Positions 8,824 to 21,438 of a stretch of DNA of 64,000 nt are shown here, piece after piece. Position 1 is the stretch's first letter, and the number at the start of each line of letters is the position of its first letter. The stretch covers positions 11,682,354 through 11,746,353 of the forward strand of contig NC_136000.1 of assembly GCF_048128805.1 (NCBI RefSeq), in the 5' to 3' direction. Source of the stretch: Centroberyx gerrardi. Its lineage: Eukaryota; Chordata; Actinopteri; Beryciformes; Berycidae. The translations under genes were made by a program, and so were the position numbers. Under the pieces are notes generated by a model. It was not told the DNA's origin. It searched no databases and saw nothing but the letters and a program-made list of their open reading frames with translations.

Positions 8824-11800
8824 GTGAGTAGATGAGTTTATTTTGCGGCATTGTTTCATTAAAGGCAGTTCCCGTACTGTACCAACGATACATTGTTTGC
8901 TTATCCCCATGTGAAGCCAACAGCTGCTGCGTCCTATTTCTCAGTAGCCTTCATTTAAAAAGAACCATTGTAATCCTGTAATACATTTTAGCAGGATACT
9001 GTACAAAGAGAAAAAGTACGTGTCCATACGGTATGATATGGTGACTGGTAACTCAGCACCCCATAAATCCCTATGAACATTAAAGGAATAATATGGCGAT
9101 TTTTCGTTCGGACGATACCGGACGATATCCTACTGGACAGAAATCTTTCTATGCTGCGTTTCATCACATCGATTTGAGTTGAGTACGTATTTCAGTGTCT
9201 TGACTGAACCAACTCGGACTCCTGTGGTGTCAGTTTTATATAATTTTTTAGTGGAGATCCCGCATCGCCTGGCCCAGTTTTCCTATTCTAATAAAGTGCT
9301 TTACCTGGGATGTAGTGGAGGGTGAACCCACCTCGTCTCAGTTTCCCCATCTTGTTAGGCTGACATAAATCTTCATCATGAATTCACGGTGTAGTGCAGT
9401 GATTCTCAATCTTTTTCATATCAGGGACCCCTAATTTAGTACAAATTATAGAGCCAGATTTTGTATTTTTATTGTTAGATATGTTTTTTTTTTCTTCAGA
9501 ATTCCATGACTCTATATTGTAGGTAGAGGGATAACAGTGAAACTATGACCAAAATAGTCATTCTTCTACCTTCTCTAATTGTGTTAACTTCTTGTAAGTT
9601 AAATAATGCTGAATTTTACCAATTCATCAATTTGCTGGGGACCTCCTGGGACCCCCTCAAGGACCCCTGGTGGTCCCCGGACCCCACGTTGAGAACCACT
9701 GGTGTAGTGTATATCATAGCAAGCAGTATCAAAATCATTTATAAGGGTAGACTCTTTTCAGAAAAAATCATAAATTAATGCTTTCCTGAAAATATACTTA
9801 TTTTTTGTTGATATTGGTGCTTGCCTTATGATGATCACCTTTTCGTCTTTACCATTACATCACTGATTCTTACAATATCATTTTATACAGAACATGATGT
9901 AATATTCTTTATAGCACTGCATTGTTTATGTAGTTATAGACAACCCTTTTAAAACAATTTACCATTAAATCTGTTGTTGGTAAAGTTTGTGTAACTAATG
10001 CTAATGCTTTTTAAACATTAATTCCATGCCTCCAGCATAAGTTACCCATATACGATCACATGAGAGCAATGCCCTAATTTTTGCTGGCATGTCATGTGTC
10101 TTATTTTACGTCCTTAAACAGCAATGTAGTAGTAATCTAGGTGCACATCTAGTCATTGCCTGTACAACTGACACTGACAACTTCCGGGGAAAACCAACCA
10201 ACCCTCTGCTGATGTTAATGTGTGACGTCCAAAAATCCCTAAATAGCTGTGAAATTCAGGTGCTCTCACAGGCAGAGTGACACCATGAAGTGGAATGCTC
10301 TTTCATTTGTTGAGTCCTGTGCAACCAGAAAGTCAGCCATGTGTCACTTGGCAAGCCCGTTTCTCCTCGCATGAGCCATCATACCCTCCAGCCAAATTAA
10401 GTTCAGAAGTCACGCTCCACCTTTAAAGAGCTTCGTTTTGATCCACCCACTAATTGCATCATACATCCTGAAGGGAACACTGGCAGGTTGTCTCCTCCTT
10501 CCCCAGTGCTTGTCTCAAAAACCATCCCACTGCAGATACTTTAGACCAGCACTATTCAAATTGAAACACTGACATTTAGAGATCAAAGCAAAATCAATAC
10601 TCTGCCTCCCCCCCCAGAGTAGAACACAGAAGAATAGTACGCAAATAATTTGAGCCAGCTTCTCAAATAGGCCGTTTTACCGTTAGCGTAAGTTAAGTTA
10701 GCAAGAGCCTGACACCAGCACAATGCATTGAAACAACACATCTGACTCACTGGCTGGGCTATTACCACTGGACTGTGTAATTATGCTTTCCTCCTTCTGT
10801 TGGCCGTAAATGACATCGCATTTTTGTCCTCAAAAAGCCATTGTACAGCAGATACAGTGGGTGAGAGGCCAGCGATGATGCAACACCTCAGTTTGAGTGG
10901 CTTATTTCCAGCATGTACCTTTAGCCCCCATTGATGGTGGCTGTGTAGAGATTTGCATGCCATTTCTCAGCGACGTGCCTGTCCTTACATGAACCTCGCT
11001 CATTACCAATAGTGGTTCAGTAACATTAATGTCATCAGAATACAGGCATACTCAGTTTTTTGTAATTAGGCAGACTTTTTGGCTGTTGTCCATCTTCTTA
11101 ATTGGCGTCCCTTCATGTGCTGTGCATTGTGAATCATTAACTGGCAACTGCATTCTTGTATTTCTCCTGGGCTGTTATATTGGTTGTTCCATATGAGCTG
11201 CTTTACTATTCACCAAAAGTGCTACGTCATTCACTCTACTAAAATCTCTCACTTTGAATCAGTACATTGAATATAGCCACATGTTTATCTTAATTGAATT
11301 CCATTCAATACTCTGCCAGTCCACTGGGGCAAGCAGACGCTGGGAGTGTTAATGGGCTATTGATTTAATCTTGGACCAGCTTGTCTATGAGATAATAGGG
11401 AATAGGTCTTAAGCAATTCACTCCACTGAGCTCCTGGGGATTAGTCTTTCAGGAAACTTCAGACTTCAAACTCTGTTGGTAGTTTTTGTCCTTTTATTCT
11501 GATGAGCCATATTGTTTGGCCTTTAAAGAAAGGTTTTGCAATCAAAGCTTGGCTGCACAGACAGCTATGGGATGCAGATGAGAAGAGTAGGAGGAGATGT
11601 TGGGTCAGCTTTCTGACTACATTCAAAGATGCTCTCTCTCTCTCTCTCTCTCGCTCCCCCCCCCCCCCACTCCGTCTCTCAGTTTCTCTTCCCGTTTCCC
11701 TGTGTGAGCCCTGAGTGGAAGAGTGTCTGTCTCCATGAGGATCAGCTGGAGGGAATACCAATAAGCACCGCAGGCTTCTTCCTCTGTGGTTCTGTTCTCT

Positions 11801-11945
11801 GCTGAAGGGACGGTTTTGTTCCATCTCAGTGAGTGTGCCAGGGCTATCACTGTGTGTGTGTGTGTGTGTGTGTGTGGGGGGGGGTTGCATGCAGAGACAC
11901 AAACAGGGAGAAGTGTCAGTGAGTATCACACCACAGCCTCACAGA

Positions 11946-11981
<36 letters not shown>

Positions 11982-14900
11982 TGTCTATGTGCCTGCATAT
12001 GGCATGACATCATGATTTGATGGTTTCACCAGATAAGCTAATCTGCTGCTATTGTGTGGACTTGCAAACATTACTTCCTTATTACAAGGTCCATGCCTTC
12101 CTGTTTGCGTAAGAAGTGTTATTTCACTGACATCCCCTCCTCAGGGAGGGACAGCGGCTTCGTCTAGAAACTCTGTACCTTCTGTTAATCTAAACCAATA
12201 TCATTCCACTAATACTGCTTAGTATTTAGTGCACACCCATTGAATACCCAGTCTTGATTTGTTTTTTGTGGGTTCACCTCAGTGCAGTTCAGGGCTGGGA
12301 TACTGGTTTCTGCTTTGTCTGTGCCGATGCTGCAGCAGGCATGTGAGCGCAAGGTTGTTTTTGCATGAAAAATTGAATTACTAACTAGATCATTGATCCA
12401 AGAGAGCACTGCAGCACAAGATGAGCAATATCTGCAATTTCTTTCTGCTCTCTGACTTTGCTTCCTTAAACAACAAAGTGTAACTGAGATTTGGGCAGAG
12501 GCTCACAGTTTCTCTCTCGGCTCGGCTCTCCCTTGTTGGGTTAAGATTGAGGCTAATGCAGTTGGATCTTTATGTTGTGCTGCCTGGCGAGGTCAGGACA
12601 TATTAAATGGGTCATGGTGTTGGACAGACGCTGTGTGTTAAGTAGGGCAGCGTGGGGGCCGGGGGCCACATAGAGGGAAGAGGTGTGAGGGAGGCACCCT
12701 GGGGGCGGAAGACCTCCTCTAGATCCTGATATGTATTGGACTGTGGTTGGGAGCATCCAGCCCGAAATTAGGAGAGTTATGCTCACTTTATGCTATCCTC
12801 ACATCCGTCTCTCTCTCTCACACTTCCTCTCGCTCTCTCCTTCTGTCTCCCACTCTCTGTCTGTCTCTCTGCTTCTGCTCTACTGACACACTAGCATCCA
12901 TGGGTGAGTCAGACAGCAGGCGTACATGTGTGTGTGATGTCCTGGCTTGTTAATTTCAGACACCACGGTTTGAGCGTTAATGTGAATCCCACTTTATTGG
13001 AGCGTGAACAGTGTCTGAAGAAGGCTTCCTCACACTGGTGGTGATGTACCAGATGTTGAGGATAGGTCAAACACAACCTCCTATACTTTCTACATTTTCG
13101 CCATTCAGGTGACGCTTTTATTCAAAGCGAATTACAGTGAGTGAGCACAGGTAGGGGTTCAGTGTCTTGCTCAAGGACACTTTGACAGGTCAGCTGGCTG
13201 TTAATGGAAACACACTGATGTTAGCCTGGATTGAATCTGTGACCTTTCGGTTACAGGACGGTCCCTCTAACCGCCAGGCTGCCCTGCTGCCCTCTGTCCT
13301 GGTGTGGCGGGCTCTTCCCCTGGTAACTGGGCTTTGATTTTGACGGCTATCCTCAGAGGCCGCTGTCCCCAAACACCTTCAATCCTCCCCCATCCTCCTG
13401 TCCCGCCCTCCTACCTCCACCACCCCTGGAGAATGTCTGCACAAATCCACATGGAGAAGTGGAGTGAAAAGTAGGGCAGCCTCTGCAGATTTGGGAGGAC
13501 ATTTTCATCAGCATGAGGCTAATTCATTTAACAGAGCCACTCATCCAGAGAGACTTTCAGATTGCTACAACAGTTAATCAGTGTGGGTAGAAATCACGAG
13601 CAGCAGCAGCAGCAGCAGTGGCAATACACTTATTGAAATGAAATGATCAGATTTTTATACAAGCTATTATCAGGAAATGGTCAGATGTCACATTTGTGTT
13701 TTTGGTTCTCTTGTGTGTAAAACATCTGGGTTGTGTTATTCTGTTATTTGAGCTGCTCTCATAAATCAGGCCTCATGCTGCTGAAAAATAAAAGCTACAA
13801 CGCCCCTCATTCCAGCTATGTAATGCAATTTTTGGGTTATGCTTGAACAATCAGGACTCCAACTGCATAAATGTGAAGGTAGACGTATAGATATTCTTTC
13901 CAAACATCTCCCACTCGTGTCGAGGTGTACAGTACCTCTGCTGCAGGCTACAACAGTGATCTGTCGATGGAGCAGTCACACCACTCCACTATTTGATCTG
14001 TTTTGTGCTCATACTGTATCTATGCTATCACAGCACCTTGCAGCAATATACAGTGCCCTGTACACTGGGACCTCCATGGCTCTTCAAGCTACAGAGGAGA
14101 ATCCTGAACATTTCAGAGTTAAGGCTGGTGGTAGCAGAGTGCCTGAGGAGCTAGCTTAGTTCCAGCAGTGCAGGAATAGCATGCCGTCCAAGCTGTGGCT
14201 GTCTGGGTAAACAGGCAGTTCTTTGTGTTTGTCATTTGAAAGCTAATAGACTGGGTAATATGAGCGGCCTACACACCAACCTTCTGTACACTTCCTCTTG
14301 AAGAAGGAAGACATTAGACTCCCCTTTCTGTCTTATGACAAACAGGTTTGACAAAAGGATTAAGTAGGTTTGAACCCGATCACTTTGACAAGTTTTAAGC
14401 CAGTGTGTGCACCCTGGATGGAGCTTGAATGTGACTGGGCGCAGAGCTCCTCCGCATATACGTCAGGCCAGTGAATCCATATGCAGCAGCCTGGTCATCA
14501 CAGTGCAGTCCTGGGCAGAGCAGAGGCAGGACAGGACAATGTGTGTTTTTTTCTCTGCAGAGAAAGAGTCTTGTGTTCAAGAAGGACAGATGCCAGAGAG
14601 GGGGAGAGAGACTGGGAAGGGGAGAGACAGGCTGAAATACCCCAGGCATACTTGTAGAAAGAGGCATGCCGTTTTCTGGTTATACAGCATACATAAATAT
14701 GTAAATTTTTTGTGTCAGTAGAGAAATTATAGGCATAGATGGAGACTAATCAAAATACACATTTTTAAGTACAAGCACAAAACAGTTTCTGTGACAAAGA
14801 AATATGTGGTGTACATTATGGTGAAACCACATCCTACTAATAAATGTAGTCAAAGGGAGGATAGCATCACATTCTTGCTCAATGTATCACACTCATAAAC

Positions 14901-17900
14901 AAGTGTGACCAGTTGACTGAGTGTGAGGGTATAATGGCAACAGCAAGTGTACATGGGGCCATAATGTTTAAAGGAGTCACTCAAAATAGATCCAGTTGAA
15001 ACTGAGAGGAACAGCTTTGCTGAATGTGTGCCTTTCTCTCTCATTTTGTGTAGCTACTATATGTTACTGAGTGTGTGTGTACCAGTGTATGTCCAGCCGT
15101 GGTTAATCAGCCTATTTTTTGCGCCCTCTCTCCCCCTTCCACCTGATAGTCATGTGTTGAGGAGTATCAATGTGTAGTGGCCTCTAGATGCAATAGTCAA
15201 TGCTCAAGATACTTTAGCATGCAATATGTAACCACTCCACGGTGATGTGGAAATGCTAAGCAGGATTGAAACATAAGTCTGCTTGGGTCTCGGCGATCTG
15301 TTTACGTGCTTTAAACCGGCAGTGTTACATTTGTTGAGGATTAGTGCAGCATTTTGCGGCACGTAGTGTTTGTTGTAAAACACTTTTTCGTGTTAGGCGT
15401 TAACCCTTTCGCCTCCTATCACTTCAAGTTGCACTTCTCTGTTCTAAAAATGCTCTATCACAGCCTTTTTAAATCCTCCCTTAGTTTCTCTCTGCAGTTT
15501 CCATTCCATACTGGTGAGGTGCCTCAGTGAGTCTTGCTTACTCGGTGCTATTCATATTTATTCAGTTTCACTTCCCCATGTATACATCAGAGATCTCCTC
15601 ACAGTTCTAGGCTTGATAATTCAGAGGAAAATTTTACTTTACTGTTAAACTAGTGCATAATGTCTGGAAAGAGGATTTCCTCAGTGTTGTGGTCATTATC
15701 AGTGACCTAGATGTGCATGCTCCGCTTCTCTCATACACATTAATGGCAGCTATTTTGTCATTGGTGTCATCTGTTTGCTATACTATAAACAAATAGGATT
15801 AAGATCTGGCTTCTAAAACGTAACAGATTTGCCAAATAAGAGCATTACATACACACCCAGATGGTCGCACTGTTGAGACAGCAGAATAGTGCAGAGGCAA
15901 GGACACACTCTGCATAAATACATGCAGAGCCAATGCGAAATGCAGACATGTAAATGTGAAAGACGAGCGTTAAGCAGAGCTCACCAGTAGCACAATGCAT
16001 GGAATTGGGATTGAAGGCCATATTTTACATTTTATTTTTTACTGTGTTGCTGTCATTAGAGAAACTTCCACATATAGTTAAACATTATCCCTTCAAATTC
16101 TCCTTGTACAGTGTTTTTGAACTGTTCCCACAGAGCAATTTTACTTTGATTAGCTGTTTAAAAGACATATAAATGGTTATAGATATCTAGGCTAAAAGAT
16201 ATCTAGGCTCATCTTAGACCACATCTTCTGGGGTAAATGAAAAATAAAGCATTATCTGGTACTTTTTCTGGTCCATATATTTTTTTTTTTTATCTTTACA
16301 AATGTTTATGTATTGTTTAAATATGTAATAATGTATTTACTGCTTAGTCTAAAACTGGGCTATATCCAAAAACGATCCTGGGCTATAAAAGAGCTAAAGC
16401 ATAGAGACAACATTGAAATGACGTCTAGTGCTCAGTGAGCTTTATCTAGAGTGTCTGATGTGTGTGTTTTTGTCCTTCCTGTAGGTGGACAGGAGCAGTG
16501 AGGGCAGTGTTCTGAGCATCCCGGGGCCGATGCGTCGGGGTTCCTCCGAGAACAACCTGGACCTTGACCTGAGCGACGGAGGTCCTGGTCCTGGTTTGGG
16601 TGTAGAGGTGCAACGCAGCCGCTCTTGCCTGGACAGCCTCCAGCAAAAGATACTCAAAGTAACTGAGCAGCTGAAGATCGAGCAGACGGCGTGCGATGAG
16701 AATGTAGCCGAGTACCTTAAGTTGGTGAACAGTGCTGACAAGAATCAAGTGGGGCGCATCAAGCAGGTATTTGAGAAGAAGAACCAGAAGTCGGCTCAGA
16801 ACATCGCCCAGATGCAGAAGAAGCTGGAGCAGTACCATCGCAAGATGAAAGACAGTGAAAGCTTCCAAAGCCCCTCCTCCTCTCACTCCTTTGCCAAGCA
16901 CAGCACCATACCCAGGGAGTCGCCCAAGGAGCTGCTGAGGGATATGACCGGCAGTGGCAGACACCCAACCCTGGACAAGATCAAGACCATCGGACCGGGC
17001 GTTTCCCTCTCCCCTCCTTTCTTCTTCAGCAAGCCCAGAGAGTTCGCCAACCTCATCAGGAACAAGTTTGGCAGTGCTGACAACATCGCCCACCTCAAGA
17101 CCACTCTGGACGCTCCCTCTCCATTTCCCACTGACAGCGCAGGGAAAGGGTTGAGTAGCAGCGCCACCATGGTGGGCAAGCCCAAGTATCCCAGCGATGA
17201 TGAGTGCTCCTCGGGGAGTGCCTCCATATCAGCAGACAGTAATGGGAACCCAGTGGGGGGAGGGGTGACGGGGGAGCAGGCGCAGGGCCAAGGCCATGGC
17301 CAGGGGCAGGAGGCAGGGGAAGACGGCCAGAGCAGACTGGCCCTGAGCCTGGAGGAGGTGAGGGAGATCCGGGAGGCCCAGAGCCAGCTGGAGGAGGACC
17401 TGGAGGACCTCAAGACCCAGTTCAAGAGAGAGTATGGCATCATCAACCAAACACTGCAGGAGGAGAGATACAGGTCTGCTCACAGTCCAGTTTATATTAC
17501 TTACATCTATCACTGTCTCTACATGATGTCTAATACAATACCAAGGCACTTCGACACTCAGTCAGATAGTCCTATACTGTCAGAGTATAGGACTATCCAT
17601 CTGAAAAATGTAAACAACCACAGCACTTTAAGAGAGTTTGGAGAAAAGTATTCACTCAGTGGTTGACGGCACATAATCCGTCACAATAACATCCACAGAA
17701 CAAAAAGTAGAAACCATGATGGAAGCCTTTGCTTCCTCATATACATTTAAATATGTCCAAACAGAGAAGTAGTACCGTTTAACTAATGCTCCTGCATTGA
17801 CTGCCAGGTATGAGCGTTTGGAAGACCAGCTGAATGACCTGACAGAGCTTCACCAGCACGAGACGGCTAATCTGAAGCAGGAGCTGGCCAGCATCGAGGA

Positions 17901-18613
17901 GCGGGTGGCCTACCAGGCTTATGAGAGGGCCAGGGATATACAGGTAAACAGGAAATCTATTGTGCTATCAAGCCCTTTATCACATGCATGTCTCAAAGGA
18001 CTTTACAGAGAATGAGCCTAACTAGATCTAACTGATCAACAATTGGCCATAGTACAGAATGATATAGGACAAACATCAGGAAAAGCACAAGACACACTAA
18101 AGCAGAACTCTCCTTGGTCAAAAAGTAATTATAACTCCACTAATGTAAAAGTCTGTTTTCATTTGACAGTTGTGGCCATCCATGTTCTCTGATAGAAAGA
18201 TGCTTTATTAATCTCTTTGGGGTAAAAGGTCAGCAAAATGCCCTTTAGCCACTTGGTATGCATTCAGACCCACAATATCATCTCTCTCCATCTCTCCATC
18301 TCTCTCTCAGGAAGCCCTGGAGTCGTGTCAGACGCGAGTCTCCAAGCTGGAGCTCCAGCAGCAGCAGCAGCAGACGGTCCAGCTAGAGAGCCGGGACGCC
18401 AGAGTCCTGCTGGGGAAGAGCATCAATATCATGCTGGCCATCATCACCGTCATCCTGGTGTGCGTCTCCACCGCTGCCAAGTTTGCCGCTCCGTTGATGA
18501 GGAGTCGACACCATGTGATAGCTACCTTCCTGGGCGTGTGCTTTTTGGCCATATTCTGGAAGAACTGGGAGCGTTTACAGTGTGCCGTAGACAGGGTGCT
18601 CGTGCCTGCCTGA
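8758..18613 (+). CDS. tmcc3: Transmembrane and coiled-coil domain family protein 3, complete, 4 coding exons
   Basis: TMCC proteins are ER membrane proteins with a large cytosolic coiled-coil part and two C-terminal membrane segments. TMCC3 has been linked to ER three-way junctions. Join 8758-8823, 16485-17473, 17808-17943, 18311-18613, all GT-AG and in phase, about 497 residues (human TMCC3 about 477). Visible features: a conserved coiled coil near residues 65-130 ([13 protein letters not shown], then [20 protein letters not shown]), the [19 protein letters not shown] motif, the [12 protein letters not shown] motif, a second coiled coil near 300-415, and two hydrophobic segments at about 435-457 and 465-480. 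The last 30 residues and the neighbouring nr2c1 favour TMCC3 over TMCC1 and TMCC2. The first exon is the least certain part. Confidence 0.93.
9389..9709. mobile_element. Non-autonomous hAT (MITE) with 8-bp target-site duplication
   Basis: The element spans 9397-9701 (305 bp). The left end reads CAGTGATTCTCAA and the right end is the complement of CAGTGGTTCTCAA, a Charlie/hAT-type terminal inverted repeat with one mismatch. It is flanked by identical 8-bp copies of GTGTAGTG at 9389-9396 and 9702-9709, the duplication length expected for hAT. There is no transposase. Confidence 0.93.
11632..11668. repeat. (CT)n followed by a C-run
   Basis: CT dinucleotides 11632-11652, then a C-run at 11656-11668, in tmcc3 intron 1. 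Confidence 0.9.
11851..11980. repeat. Paired (GT)n microsatellites with G-run
   Basis: GT repeats at 11851-11876 (running into about ten Gs) and at 11951-11980, in tmcc3 intron 1. Confidence 0.9.
13100..13291 (-). mobile_element. tRNA-derived SINE, fish type, degraded
   Basis: On the - strand it reads as a tRNA-like head: a box A-like TGGCGGTTAGAGG (complement of 13264-13276) and a box B-like GATTCAATCC (complement of 13228-13237). The body contains GTCCTTGAGCAAGACACTG and a GCTTTGAATAAAAGCGTCA end. These phrases recur in fish SINEs. No clear target-site duplication was seen; the exact family is not assigned. Confidence 0.75.
16485..17473 (+). CDS. tmcc3: tmcc3 coding exon 2 (main coiled-coil exon)
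   Basis: Residues 23-351, with the first coiled coil, the [19 protein letters not shown] motif, a Gly/Gln-rich linker ([16 protein letters not shown]) and the start of the second coiled coil. It ends in a split Arg codon at a GTCTGC donor. Confidence 0.96.
17565..17597. repeat. Perfect hairpin, 14-bp arms, 5-nt loop
   Basis: Arms 17565-17578 (GATAGTCCTATACT) and 17584-17597 are exact reverse complements around GTCAG, in tmcc3 intron 2, 92 bases past the donor. Confidence 0.93.
17808..17943 (+). CDS. tmcc3: tmcc3 coding exon 3
   Basis: Residues 352-397 ([20 protein letters not shown] ... AYERARDIQ), almost identical to TMCC family coiled coil. Acceptor CTGCCAG, donor GTAAAC. Confidence 0.97.
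18311..18613 (+). CDS. tmcc3: tmcc3 coding exon 4 (membrane anchor)
   Basis: Residues 398-497 and the stop TGA at 18611. It starts [15 protein letters not shown], has a six-Gln run from CAG codons, then two hydrophobic segments ([20 protein letters not shown] and [16 protein letters not shown]) and ends VDRVLVPA. Confidence 0.97.
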   Translation, partial: EALESCQTRVSKLELQQQQQQTVQLESRDARVLLGKSINIMLAIITVILVCVSTAAKFAAPLMRSRHHVIATFLGVCFLAIFWKNWERLQCAVDRVLVPA

Positions 18614-18998
18614 TGGCGAGGGAGCCATGTTGAAAACACTGTTGACACGGACGCTGTCAGTTGTCAGGATGGGACTGTCTGAGAGGATTGGTTGTACAAT
18701 CGTCAGAAGACACGATCACCTCACATTCACAGAGGCCATGGTTTTTAAAGTCGGACTGAAATGCGATTCTGATGATTTTGCTCATCTATAACATGGATGT
18801 GTGTAACTAACATTTTCATCTTGGCTTTTAAAAGAATATTTCTATCAGTTTATTTGTCAAATTTTCCCTCATAGTTTGGTGTGAAATAATCACTTCAGAC
18901 ATGAATAAATAATTAAATAAGAGTGAATAATAGAATAATTAATAAGAGTGAATATTAATTCACTGTCACTGTTACAATTAATTGGCCAAATTCACTTT

Positions 18999-19014
18999 AG
19001 CAGCAGGGGGCGCA
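18999..19014 (+). promoter_or_regulatory. CTCF-like motif
   Basis: AGCAGCAGGGGGCGCA matches the CAGGGGGCGC core of the vertebrate CTCF consensus by eye. Binding is not shown. Confidence 0.5.
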
Positions 19015-20212
19015 CTTTGTTTCCCCATAGTTTTAGGGGGAGTATTCCCTAGATGAGTATTGGAATTTGGCAAATAATAATCATAATTCCTGTTTTGTTT
19101 TCAGTCCGACTTTAACATCCATCAAACTGATGCGAGCATGCACATGCACACACACAAATAAACAACACAACCTCAAGCTTGGTGCCCTCCCGGTCACAGC
19201 TACAGAAAGCTAGTGTGTTGGCATCACACTTATTTGAAGAACCTACAGAGACAAGAGCACAGAAAGGCGATGGACATTATGTTTGTTTTTTTATGTGTCT
19301 AGTTTCGCAACGTATTCTTATTCCTTATTGCCTTGTCTGTTCAACGGTCAGTCATTGTCTTAAAGTTGCTCTGTTTACTGTTCCTGATTTTAAAGTGCAA
19401 TATATTTTGATTTCTAAGACCACTATTTTTAAAATGTTTCTTTTAGGAGAGCACGTTTTGTGTCAGTGTTTAGAGGAGTGACAGGGTGTTGCCGGGGGCG
19501 GGTGAGGGAGTGTCATTAATGTCGGCATGAGCGATCCATAACCACTGAGACCACTGTCGGGCCGTGATAAGACCAGCTGCCTCCTCTCTCAAAGGGCCAA
19601 AAATCAATCCAACTGCATTACCGTTCTGTTGGCTCCATAATATCAACACAAGCCACTCTTCATAGCAGACACACACACACAAAAGTATGGAGCCAATTAC
19701 TTAGTTCTCTCTATTTACATGTCTTACGGTTTTTGTCAGGTTTGATGGTCGTGTTTTACTAATAATGTGATTGAGAGGCGAAGGGTTACACTGTGATACA
19801 AGCTGTTTTTCTGAGGAAAAATGCAATTCTCTTTCTTAAAGAAGCAACAAGTAGCCTTCAAGACTCTTGACGATGGCAGAGGAGCACATAAAAGGTGCTA
19901 AGTGATGGACTGGGAGTCTACTTTTTGGACTGATCCATGTATTAATTCCTGTGAGTCTTATGAACACTGTCTATGAGGATCTCACATGAAAGCATGCACC
20001 ATGCTTAATGTTTGTCTGCCATGATAACTCTGTTGTTTTTGTTGGCGTTTGCCATCGTCTCTCTATTGTACTGTTGACTGCATAAAATTCTGTTTGTTTG
20101 GACACATTTGAGGAAGTCGCACCTGCAGAACTATGGATCTGGTTTACATACTCATGTGATTGATCCGTTCTGTTCTCATGCATTACGTGCCTTTGTCTGA
20201 CAGTTCTGTTAA

Positions 20213-20218
20213 ATTAAA
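20213..20218 (+). promoter_or_regulatory. tmcc3: Polyadenylation signal ATTAAA (tmcc3, distal)
   Basis: Common variant hexamer followed within 60 bases by TTTGGTGTTTGG, a typical downstream element. Confidence 0.5.
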
Positions 20219-20756
20219 GAAACCTTTTTAATCAACCTCTCACTGATGCTTGGCATTTGAATTTGGTGTTTGGTATTTGTCATATTATTGGATTGATCTA
20301 CCAACATTCCAGTATTGGCAAGTCTCAATAGTGATTATTGATTCCCAGAAATTATTGATTCCCTCACCAATTGTGATTGGTATTAAAAATGAAATTGAAT
20401 AAATGGGAGTGGTATGAATTCAGTAAAACTTTTCAAAAGTACCTTCACATAATATAAAAAAACTACCACATTTTGCTGTTGTTATACTACCAACTTCTCT
20501 CTCCTTTACCACCACTAGAGGGTATAAGTGCTGCACTGCAGTCATGACAGAGATCAAGCAAACATAATGGCAAGCTACTGCATGATATTCAGCTTTCGTG
20601 TACTTGATTTCATATATGTTTTATTTTTTTAATTAATCAGTCCCACAATATCAAAATCCATATCACCAATCCACACTATAAAAATCCAATATCTCAGAAG
20701 AGAGAGTAAAAGGAAATGCCACTCAAAGTGCCATTAATAATATCCTAATTACTGGA

Positions 20757-20776
20757 GGGGTAGCGCCCTCTGCTGT
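20757..20776 (-). promoter_or_regulatory. CTCF-like motif, minus strand
   Basis: The complement reads ACAGCAGAGGGCGCTACC, close to the CTCF core. A weaker + strand match, CCACTAGAGGGTA, lies at 20512-20524. Confidence 0.45.
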
Positions 20777-20975
20777 TTTCATGATGGAATATCTGAACTA
20801 CAGTATTTCTACATGGCTCCACTGAAGCATACTGCTATATATAATAAGTCTTTGCTCCCATCAAGCCCAGGTCATATTCCATGCTGTGAGCCGGAAGTCT
20901 GTCTGCAGATTGATTTCCGTCTGTAACTGCGACTGATGTGGTTTCCATCAGGGCAAGAGTTATCTTTCTAGGACT

Positions 20976-21001
20976 CTGTGTGTGTGTGTGTGTGTGTGTG
21001 T
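20976..21001. repeat. (GT)n microsatellite
   Basis: Uninterrupted GT dinucleotides. Confidence 0.9.
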
Positions 21002-21386
21002 GGCCTAGTCAGACACAAACACACACAATAAAGCCCATGCACGGTTACACACTGCAATATGGGTCACCTGGCACAGCGGTGTGCATGGTTTAGCCTGCGT
21101 GACTGGCGACTGCCTGCACGCCACACAGAGGGACAGAGAAACACAGAGGAATGAGGATGATAGACAGATAGCTTAACTGTGGATCTCTGGCACTCGCTTG
21201 ATGTTCTCATACTTTATGAAGGCGTAAGTTGAGAGTTGAATCGTGAGTCGTATGTGCATATGTCTGTGTGAGCATGTGCGTGTGTGTGTAGGAGGACTGG
21301 CTGTGCTTCATGGGTTTGTGGAGCAGCTAAGGCCTCTAGGGGGGGAAATACAGGCACCTCAGATGTGTGTGATGCAGAGATTCTGG

Positions 21387-21390
<4 letters not shown>

Positions 21391-21427
<37 letters not shown>

Positions 21428-21438
21428 GCACACACACA
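21391..21438. repeat. (CA)n microsatellite with CACG interruptions
   Basis: CA repeat with two CACG units near 21422-21430, an alternating purine/pyrimidine tract. Confidence 0.9.

Larger units (their letters stand above)
8824..16484 (+). other. tmcc3: tmcc3 intron 1
   Basis: 7.7 kb with no further coding exon recognised. It holds a hAT element (9397-9701), a SINE (13100-13291), CT and GT microsatellites at 11632-11980 and a (CAG)6 run at 13600-13618. Additional alternative first exons cannot be excluded. Confidence 0.65.
18614..20230 (+). other. tmcc3: tmcc3 3'UTR (probable)
   Basis: Non-coding sequence past the stop. AATAAA at 18903 and 19157 could give shorter ends; ATTAAA at 20213-20218 followed by a TG-rich stretch is the most distal plausible signal. 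Confidence 0.55.

Noticed and set aside
11459..11929. 156-codon minus-strand open frame
   Set aside because: Built largely from CT, C-run and GT repeats; no domain.
13839..14159. 106-codon + strand open frame in tmcc3 intron 1
   Set aside because: No family resemblance, no plausible splice context and composition like the intron.
16446..17549. Long minus-strand open frames opposite tmcc3 exon 2 (up to 215 codons)
   Set aside because: They lie opposite a well-supported exon with strong codon bias and match no known family.
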